Below, piece after piece: positions 54,356 to 61,718 of a stretch of DNA of 64,000 bases. The translations under genes were made by a program, and so were the position numbers. Each line of letters begins with the position of its first letter. Position 1 is the stretch's first letter. This stretch comes from an uncultured bacterium (lineage in GTDB: Bacteria; Planctomycetota; UBA8108; UBA1146), in the NCBI GenBank assembly GCA_913056395.1, contig CAJXMG010000011.1, positions 21,752 to 85,751 on the forward strand. The letters are read 5' to 3'. The notes under the pieces were generated by a model, which saw nothing but the letters and a program-made list of their open reading frames with translations, was not told the DNA's origin and ran no database searches.

Positions 54356-56803
54356 TCAACGCAATTTCTTGAGGGAGATGAGCGGAGGACGCTCATCCGT
54401 GGCTTCAATGCGGGCGATGCTCTCACGCACGATCTTCGCCTTGTCCTTGCTCAGGCGCAGGGGGAAGTTTGGCTGGCCTGCATCGAAGAATGCGGCGTGC
54501 TCTTCGAGGGTGGGGATGACTCTTTGGGCATGGGCACCATACTTCTCCAGCATTTCGACCACCTTGACGATGCGATGCTCGCTGGCGTGGGGCTTCATGT
54601 CGCGGACGTAATCAGCCAGCAGCTCGATTCCTTCCGCCACATGATGGCGTGAGAAGAGTTCCAGTCCCGCCATGCGGATTTCGTGGGCAAACATGATGCC
54701 GCTCGGCGCGCGCACCGTGATCGCTTCCAGGATCGCAGGCAACAGCGGCTTCAGCTGGTCGAAGGAGAGATTGCGGTAAACGCTGCTCACCGCTCCGCGA
54801 GCACGTCCATCCTGATTGAGCAGACTCGCACGCACCGCTTTCAGCAGCGCCTTGCGATCGATGCCTTCCAGATCCTTGCCGATCAATCCCTTGTTGTGAC
54901 TGAAGAGGGCAAAGGTCAGGTAGCGCTGCTCCATGTTGCGCGGATCTTTGGAAGAAGCTTTGCGCGACAGTCGCGCGAGCAGTTCCGGAACCGCCACCTG
55001 TGCCGGCTTGCCGATGGCGGCCAGGGCTTCGGCGGCCTTGATGCGCAGCCACAGGTCTGACGAACGCAACGCCTTGCGCAGCAGCGGCACCGCCGCCGCC
55101 GCACGACCGCGCTGAAAGATGATGCCCTGACAAGCACCGATGCGACCGTCCTTGTTCTTGCCTTGCAACAGACTCATCAGTCCCGGAATGATTTCGGCTT
55201 CATTGCGACGACCCAACTCCATGGCGGCACGTTCACGTACCACCGGTGACCAATTGGCCAACCGCTGGAGCAGGGTTTCGGTACTCATCGCCGCATAGAA
55301 ACTGGTGCGATCCTTGTTGGTCCAGCCGCGGCCGTCTTCGATGATGCTGTCCGCGGTGGTTCGATCGATCTGCGGGGCCGGACTCTTGCGCTTGCCGGTG
55401 AAATAGGTCTTTCCCAACGGCATCGCATAGGCGAGCAGGTAGGCACCGGTGCTGTCCCAATTGTTGTAGGACTCGGGTCGGGGGGTGGGTGCTCCCTGAT
55501 AGAGATAGGTGCCATCCCAACGGCGGGCGAGATCATAGGACCACGCCATCTCCTGCATCCATGCTCCGGTGGCATCTTTACCCGCGCGGGCGACGCCGGG
55601 CAGGGCCCACGTCATGTTGAAGAAGTTGCCGGTGTGACCCTGGTCGCGCTCGGTGCCGTGGGCAGCGATGGCCATGTGCGAGAAGAACTCACAGGCATCC
55701 GCATCCGATTCCAGATCAAAAAGCACTGCTGCCATCTCGTTCTTGCCATTGTCACAGTGGTTTTCGATCCACGGGTCGTGATCGCCGTAGGGGATGGAAC
55801 CCTTGCCGACATAGAAACGCACCAGGTCGAGGCTTTTGCGCAGTGCCTTGTCGAGACCGGGAACCTCCACCTGTGCCCTCTGGGCCAGCGCCAGTGAGTA
55901 GGTCAGCGGAATCCCGGGGGCATTCATCATGCCGTAGCCTTCGAGACGGTTGTGGGGCCCTTGAATGAAACCGTGTCCCCAGGAGCCGACGACACTTTGT
56001 CCATCGACGATCATGCGGGTGATGCGTTCGAGGCCGTTTTTCACATAGGTTCGATCGCCGGTGGCGATGACGTATTCCGCCAGCAAGATGTTGACGTAGG
56101 AGTACTGCCAGGTGCGCACTCCGGTTTCCTGATTGTATTCAGAGAGCAGTCGCACCTGCTCTTCGACGACGGGCAAGTACTTCTTGTCACCGCTGGCGAG
56201 AAGGGCGAGGGCATTGAGGGCGCGGGTGATTTCATTGCCACTGCGGGGGTTGGCCTGCATCTTTTTTGCCAGTACTTCGCAACCCTGCTCGAAGATCTTT
56301 TGTGATTTGGAACAGTCGTAGGGCGCCGTCTCGCTGTAACGGCCAAGAACCGGCAGCACGATGGTCACGTCCAGAGTTTTACCATCACGCCAGACGGTCA
56401 AAGGCAGGCGGCCACCCTTTTCTTCCGTCTCCGCCAGAGTGATGGCCTGCCCCATCCGTACACGGGCATCGTCGTCGATGGCTTCACCAAAGAGCCCGGT
56501 GATCACGTCGCCGACCTTCAGCTTTCCATCCGCCGGCGATTCCGCCGCCACTTCGGTCACGAGAATCTGTCGTGCATCCGTGGTCACATGCTTGTCACAG
56601 TAGATCCAGCCACGAGCCCCGGTCGGCCCCAGATTCCAATCGTGGGTCCAGCCCTCGGGCACCGAACCCCCCGCGGTCAGATCGGGACGCGGAGCGGAGT
56701 GGGAGTGTTGGGCTTCGACCGGTAATCCAACCAACAGAAGAAAAATCAATAAAAGGGAACACAGGTGTCCGCAGGAGATAGATTTCAGCAGGGGGAACTT
56801 CAA
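54356..56803 (-). CDS. Exported DUF6288-like protein with PDZ and HEAT repeats
   Basis: 815 residues from TTG 56803, chosen because AAGGAG stands 5 bases before it and the signal peptide then begins MKFPLLKSISCGHLC; ATG 56824 has no ribosome site. After the signal (LLLIFLLLVGLPVEA) comes a PDZ-like domain (LKVGDVITGLFGEAIDDD), an alpha/alpha-toroid-like central domain of about 350 residues, and C-terminal HEAT-like repeats (AVPLLRKALRSSDLWLRIKA). It resembles the DUF6288 proteins common in planctomycetes and verrucomicrobia. Function unknown; a secreted scaffold or glycan-related role is possible. Confidence 0.75.
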   Translation of the reverse strand: MKFPLLKSISCGHLCSLLLIFLLLVGLPVEAQHSHSAPRPDLTAGGSVPEGWTHDWNLGPTGARGWIYCDKHVTTDARQILVTEVAAESPADGKLKVGDVITGLFGEAIDDDARVRMGQAITLAETEEKGGRLPLTVWRDGKTLDVTIVLPVLGRYSETAPYDCSKSQKIFEQGCEVLAKKMQANPRSGNEITRALNALALLASGDKKYLPVVEEQVRLLSEYNQETGVRTWQYSYVNILLAEYVIATGDRTYVKNGLERITRMIVDGQSVVGSWGHGFIQGPHNRLEGYGMMNAPGIPLTYSLALAQRAQVEVPGLDKALRKSLDLVRFYVGKGSIPYGDHDPWIENHCDNGKNEMAAVLFDLESDADACEFFSHMAIAAHGTERDQGHTGNFFNMTWALPGVARAGKDATGAWMQEMAWSYDLARRWDGTYLYQGAPTPRPESYNNWDSTGAYLLAYAMPLGKTYFTGKRKSPAPQIDRTTADSIIEDGRGWTNKDRTSFYAAMSTETLLQRLANWSPVVRERAAMELGRRNEAEIIPGLMSLLQGKNKDGRIGACQGIIFQRGRAAAAVPLLRKALRSSDLWLRIKAAEALAAIGKPAQVAVPELLARLSRKASSKDPRNMEQRYLTFALFSHNKGLIGKDLEGIDRKALLKAVRASLLNQDGRARGAVSSVYRNLSFDQLKPLLPAILEAITVRAPSGIMFAHEIRMAGLELFSRHHVAEGIELLADYVRDMKPHASEHRIVKVVEMLEKYGAHAQRVIPTLEEHAAFFDAGQPNFPLRLSKDKAKIVRESIARIEATDERPPLISLKKLR

Positions 56804-56957
56804 ATGATCTCCTTCAGGGGCCATGAAGTGGCGCTGCGGATAGGAAAAGGCATGAACCGCCTCCAAAACCCTTCCACAATGAGTTATTTTTACCCGGTGG
56901 TATCGGCCTGAAAATACCCCATTTTTCTCTCGGATTGCCCAGGAGCAGAATCCCGCC

Positions 56958-57548
56958 ATGCGCTATCAAGCCAACATCACCTCTACTCCCTTCTGTTTGA
57001 GGGAGGCCAGGATCATTGCGGAGCATTTGCTGGAGGGGCGGGATCCGTCGGAATCGATCCGGGAAATTGTCGAACAACGCCTCTTCGGCTATTCCAGCGA
57101 CATTTCAGCCCGGAAAAGGGCTGCAGCCTTGCACCGTCGATTGGAGCCCTTTTGCAAAGTTCTTTGGCGATGGATTCGATCAGGAGATGACGTGCTTACC
57201 CGACAGGCCAATCTTGCGGCGGTGATTGGGCAGAGTTTTCTGGTGGGTGATTTCATGGATCTGGAAATTCGTGAGCTTTTGAGGAGTTTCGAAAAGGAGC
57301 TGCCTCCCCAAGCCTGGGAACGCTACATCGAGGGGTGCCAATCCAGGGACCCCGAGATGTCTCCCTGGAGCGAGTCCACCATCCACAAGTTGAAATCGGT
57401 GACCTATTCGATACTTGCGGAGGCGGGTTATCTCGAATCCACCTCAAACCCTTTGATTCAAAGGGTCTTTGTCGACCAAAGTTTGGCGGAGTACCTGAAA
57501 CAGCACCAAAAACAATATATATTACGCTGTTTGGAGGTGGCGGAATGA
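56958..57548 (+). CDS. brxA: BREX protein BrxA (DUF1819)
   Basis: 196 residues, DUF1819 family, the usual first gene of type 1 BREX phage-defence loci. Recognisable features are the N-terminal LREARIIAEHLLEGRD, the middle LAAVIGQSFLVGDFMDLEIR and the conserved terminal part QSLAEYLKQHQ. It is a small DNA-binding-type helical protein by known structures. Its stop overlaps the brxB start (ATGA). The gene lies 154 bp from the divergent DUF6288 gene and reads rightwards, starting the defence operon. GC content looks lower than in neighbours, which suits acquisition by transfer. Confidence 0.88.
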   Translation: MRYQANITSTPFCLREARIIAEHLLEGRDPSESIREIVEQRLFGYSSDISARKRAAALHRRLEPFCKVLWRWIRSGDDVLTRQANLAAVIGQSFLVGDFMDLEIRELLRSFEKELPPQAWERYIEGCQSRDPEMSPWSESTIHKLKSVTYSILAEAGYLESTSNPLIQRVFVDQSLAEYLKQHQKQYILRCLEVAE

Positions 57549-58135
57549 ATCGCGATTTGACCAGACGACTCAACCAGATCGTCGGCAGGGTGACCGACCC
57601 CGAGTTTCTTTCCAGCAAGGGTCTGGCCAATGAGATCGCCTATCACATCTTTGATTACCCGGCCCGCGATGAAATACAGTTGCGTGAGCATCTCCCCAAA
57701 ATTTGGAGAGCTCTCGAAAGAAATCAGCCCCCTCTCCGTTTCCAGCATTTCGATCTGTATGAAGAAATGCTGAATTACCTCGAGCAACGCAACCTTTTGC
57801 ATAGAGTTCTGGAAATTGATCAGGCGGAGACCGATATCGAAGTGCTGAATAAAGTCCGTTCCGCCGTCAATGAAGAAAAGCTCACAAGGTATTTGAGTGA
57901 ACATCATGATCTGGAAGCCCAACAAATCATCTTCCTGTCAGGAGCAGGAAAGGCGAGGCCGGTGATCCGCTGTTCGGCGTTGCTTACCAGTTTGCACTCA
58001 CTGACGGGAGAAACTCCTGTGGTGCTTTTTTTCCCCGGAGATTACGACGGTGCCTCCTTTCGGATATTTGGAGAAACCGGGGAGTCTTCCGATTCCAATT
58101 ACTACCGCGCATTCCGATTGATCACCGAAGGGTGA
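57545..58135 (+). CDS. brxB: BREX protein BrxB (DUF1788)
   Basis: 196 residues, DUF1788 family, second gene of type 1 BREX. Family features are LPKIWRALERNQPPLRFQHFDLYEEMLNYL and the C-terminal GETPVVLFFPGDYDG followed by YYRAFRL. It is coupled to brxA by a 4-bp overlap; four bases separate its stop from brxC. Function inside BREX is not settled. No signal peptide. Confidence 0.9.
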   Translation: MNRDLTRRLNQIVGRVTDPEFLSSKGLANEIAYHIFDYPARDEIQLREHLPKIWRALERNQPPLRFQHFDLYEEMLNYLEQRNLLHRVLEIDQAETDIEVLNKVRSAVNEEKLTRYLSEHHDLEAQQIIFLSGAGKARPVIRCSALLTSLHSLTGETPVVLFFPGDYDGASFRIFGETGESSDSNYYRAFRLITEG

Positions 58136-58139
58136 AGCC

Positions 58140-61100
58140 ATGAAAATCAGAGAAATTTTCGAGCGAGAAATTGAACGTCATATACCCAGCGTCGTGAAAG
58201 CGGAAGATCGTGACGAAGGTCGTGTTTGGCAGGAGCTCGATGAGTTCGTTGTCACCAAAGAATTACGTCAGCACTTTGATCAATTGGCGCAGGCGCTGAA
58301 GCCGGTATTACCCGGAGAAGAAGATGATCGAAAAGACAAGAACGGTATCTGGATCACAGGATTTTTTGGTAGCGGTAAGTCCCACCTTTTGAAGATTCTC
58401 GCTTACTTGCTGGAGAATGAAGTCCACGAAAATGGTAGGCAGAAAAAGAGTGCCATCGATTTTTTTGAATCAAAGCTGACCGATGACGCAATGTTGTTCG
58501 CAGACCTCAAAGTTGCTGCGGAGGGAGATCACTCGACGATCCTCTTCAATATCGACAATCGCGCTGAAACCAATATCGAAAACTCGCAAGAGATGATGCT
58601 GAAGGTCTTCTTTGGGGCGCTCAATGAAAAGCAGGGCTTCTGCTCCCGCCACCTCAATGTGGCGCGGGTAGAGCGGCACTTGTCTGAAAAAGGGTTGCTG
58701 GACAAATTTGTCGACGAGTTGAAGAAACGGGATGTGGATTGGACCGATCGGGACCTCAGGGATGAGTACGACTTTTACCGAGGGGACATCGAGGCCGCTT
58801 TGGCAGAGGTTTTGAACGAGAGCCTGGATAGCGCAGGGAAGATCCTTGATGAGGAGCCCCCTGTTTCGGTGGAAGAGCTGTGCAAATGGGTGAAGGCCTA
58901 CCTGAAAACCAAAGGCCCCCGGCACCACATCAATTTTTTGATCGATGAAGTCGGCCAGTTCATCGGCAAAGACGGCCACAGAATGCTGAACCTGCAAACG
59001 ATCACGGAGCAGCTGGGATCTCAATGCAAGGGAAGAGCAAGAATTGTAGTGACCGCTCAAGAAGATTTGGATTCCATCCTGGGAGAGATTTCCAGCACAG
59101 ATGAGTTTTCAAAGATTCAGGGTCGCTTCCGAACCAAGTTGTCGATGTCCAGTTCCAACGTCGATGAGGTTGTTCAACAAAGGGTCCTGAAAAAGAGCGC
59201 CTCCGGAGAGACAGCTGTGAGCGAATTTCTCTCCAGCAAGGTGGACGTCCTCGACAGTCAATTATCTTTTACGGATTGCAGGTACACCTTTCCCAGATCG
59301 ACCGATTTGGAAGAACATGTTCAGGTCTATCCTATCCCCGCCTATCAGTTTGAGTTGATGCAGAAGGTCTTCGAGGCCATTCGTAAATCTGGATTTGCCG
59401 GCAAACATTTGGCTCAGGGTGAGCGGACGGTGGTGGGCTCTTGTCACCAAGCGGTTCAGCAGATCAGTGGAAATGATTTGGGGGATCTGGTTCCTTTTCA
59501 TTTCCATTACGAAACGGTTCAGCAGGGAATTGACACCCATGTCAAAAGTACCATTCAAAAGGCCTCAGAAAATGAGGATCTGGAACCTCAGGATGTAGTG
59601 ATCCTCAAACTGCTGTTTCTGATTCGCTATGTCGATGAGATGCCAGGGAATCTCGATAACCTCGTCACACTTTCGATGGACCAAGTGGACATGGATCGGA
59701 AAGCTCTGCGCGATTCGATCGAGAAATCACTGAATCGTCTCGAGCGGCAGTCGCTGATCAATGTCAACGCGGGGCGCTATTACTTTCTGACCGACGAAGA
59801 GCAGGATGTGAACCGCAAGATCAAGGCCGAAAGGGTGGAGTCCCAGGCGTTGGTAAAAATGGCTGGCGACATTTTCTTCGAAGATATTCTGGCTGGGTCT
59901 AACAAGGTAACCAATACGGGACTCCATAGAGAATTCTCTTTCGAGAGGTTTGTGGATTCAATTCCCTACGGTCGCACGAGCAGCTCTGAAATCAGTGTTT
60001 ACCTCGCTCCACCAATCGGGAACGACTACGAGCAATACGCGATTGAGGGTCGCGAGATTGCAACCGCCAGCCGCAAAGGGTGCCTGTTTGTCTGCATGCA
60101 AGATCAGGGAGATCTTTTTGTGGAGATGGAGCGTTTCCTGAAGGTCGAGAAATATATTAAGGGCTCCAACAGGGATGAATCGGGAGAGTCTCTCAACCGA
60201 ATTTTACGTGACAAGAACCAGGAAAACAGGGATCGCAGAAAGCGAATTCTCGAAGAGTGGAAGTCAGAAATTGAGAAGAGTCGCCTCGTCTATGAAGGGC
60301 GGGTGGTCAGGAATGGGGGGATTACCAACCCCAAAGATGCCATTAACGAGGCCCTGACCCAGGAGATCAGAAACGACTTCAACAAGATGCTCTGGATCGA
60401 TCCGCCCCATCGGGATCCGGAAAGGGAGCTGCGCGCGCTGCTCAGTGGAGATCCGGAGGCAAGCCTCTCCGGGATGTCGGATGAGTTTCCCCATCCCCAA
60501 GCGGTGGAAGATCTTCAGCTCCAGATTCAACTGCATGATCGTGAAGGCAAAACTTTCAAGGTGTCTGAGCTTCTCGACAAGATCTCCAAAAAACCTTACG
60601 GCTGGCCCGATGGTGATGTGCTGATCTTGCTGGCTCACCTTTATCGGGCCAACAAGATCGAGTTCCATTTTCAGAATCACCCCATCACCGGTGTCGATCT
60701 GCGAAACAAAATGCTGACTCCCCGGGAACGTGGCGATCTGGTTCTCAAGCCCAGAACCGCCGCCAGCGGTGAGACGATACGCAAGGCCTCCGATTTGCTC
60801 TACGAGTGGAGTGGTAAAAGGCCTGATGATGCGGAATCGCCGCTGGCAAAAGAGTGTCATCAATGGTTGCGGGACAGGGCGACCCAGACTGAAAACATGA
60901 CCCGAAGTATTCTGGACCATCACCCCGGTTCCGAATCAGCCCGGCAGATTGCCGCCCTTTACAGGGATCTCGCCTCGGGCAATCCCGATGCGCCAGCCAC
61001 TTTTCTGCAACAGTTTGTCGAAAAGACAGCCGAGCTTCAGGATGCCAATGATGATTTTGACGATCTCCAGACCTTCCAGACACAACAGAAACCAGCATGG

Positions 61101-61712
61101 GATACCGCGTATAAGTACAAGGATGTGGTCGATAAAAATTCCCAGGATTTGCAATCCCATAAAGAGGCATGGAATGCCTACCAGAGGATCTGTGAAATCT
61201 TCGACATGCCGGAACCCTATCGCTGCATCCACGAGCTGACCCCGCTCACAGAAACCGTGAAAGCCGCCCTCGATGCCATTCTGGATGAGGCGCGAACAGA
61301 GGCGCTGGGTGTGATTGATGCCCAGGAAAAACAGGTTCTGGATTTCATGCACAGCCAGGGGGCGGACCAGCAATCGTCGGAATCCGGGATTCGAAAAGAT
61401 TTTGATGCTTTTCGCACCGTTGCAAACGAGGCGAAAATCAAGGATCGCATCGATGCCCAGAAAAACCGCGCCGCTGAAATGGCGGATCAGTGGATCGCCA
61501 AACTGTCCGTGTCCTCTGAGCAGGTTCAGGAGTCTCCCGGTTCCCCATCGGAGAACCCACCCGCTCCCACCCCAAGCGTGGAAACGGTCCGCCCCGCAGA
61601 ACTTTCCGGTGAAATCATTCGCGATGAAGAACAGCTCGAAGCGTACCTGCAAAAAATCCGTGACAAGGTTCTCGCCATTCTCGATCAGGGTGGCCAGGCG
61701 AGAATTCGGTAG
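58140..61712 (+). CDS. brxC: BREX ATPase BrxC (P-loop, DUF499-like)
   Basis: 1190-residue ATPase of the type 1 BREX complex. The Walker A motif is GFFGSGKS (residues 74-81), with a later acidic ATPase motif in HINFLIDEVGQFIG. The remainder is a long helical region with predicted coiled coils and charged low-complexity near residues 1140-1175 (PGSPSENPPAPTPSVE). BrxC is essential for BREX restriction and host methylation. Codon choice has more A/T at third positions than the housekeeping genes upstream, suggesting acquisition. Length fits the family (about 1200). pglX follows 6 bp downstream. Confidence 0.93.
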   Translation: MKIREIFEREIERHIPSVVKAEDRDEGRVWQELDEFVVTKELRQHFDQLAQALKPVLPGEEDDRKDKNGIWITGFFGSGKSHLLKILAYLLENEVHENGRQKKSAIDFFESKLTDDAMLFADLKVAAEGDHSTILFNIDNRAETNIENSQEMMLKVFFGALNEKQGFCSRHLNVARVERHLSEKGLLDKFVDELKKRDVDWTDRDLRDEYDFYRGDIEAALAEVLNESLDSAGKILDEEPPVSVEELCKWVKAYLKTKGPRHHINFLIDEVGQFIGKDGHRMLNLQTITEQLGSQCKGRARIVVTAQEDLDSILGEISSTDEFSKIQGRFRTKLSMSSSNVDEVVQQRVLKKSASGETAVSEFLSSKVDVLDSQLSFTDCRYTFPRSTDLEEHVQVYPIPAYQFELMQKVFEAIRKSGFAGKHLAQGERTVVGSCHQAVQQISGNDLGDLVPFHFHYETVQQGIDTHVKSTIQKASENEDLEPQDVVILKLLFLIRYVDEMPGNLDNLVTLSMDQVDMDRKALRDSIEKSLNRLERQSLINVNAGRYYFLTDEEQDVNRKIKAERVESQALVKMAGDIFFEDILAGSNKVTNTGLHREFSFERFVDSIPYGRTSSSEISVYLAPPIGNDYEQYAIEGREIATASRKGCLFVCMQDQGDLFVEMERFLKVEKYIKGSNRDESGESLNRILRDKNQENRDRRKRILEEWKSEIEKSRLVYEGRVVRNGGITNPKDAINEALTQEIRNDFNKMLWIDPPHRDPERELRALLSGDPEASLSGMSDEFPHPQAVEDLQLQIQLHDREGKTFKVSELLDKISKKPYGWPDGDVLILLAHLYRANKIEFHFQNHPITGVDLRNKMLTPRERGDLVLKPRTAASGETIRKASDLLYEWSGKRPDDAESPLAKECHQWLRDRATQTENMTRSILDHHPGSESARQIAALYRDLASGNPDAPATFLQQFVEKTAELQDANDDFDDLQTFQTQQKPAWDTAYKYKDVVDKNSQDLQSHKEAWNAYQRICEIFDMPEPYRCIHELTPLTETVKAALDAILDEARTEALGVIDAQEKQVLDFMHSQGADQQSSESGIRKDFDAFRTVANEAKIKDRIDAQKNRAAEMADQWIAKLSVSSEQVQESPGSPSENPPAPTPSVETVRPAELSGEIIRDEEQLEAYLQKIRDKVLAILDQGGQARIR

Positions 61713-61718
61713 GCTCCA

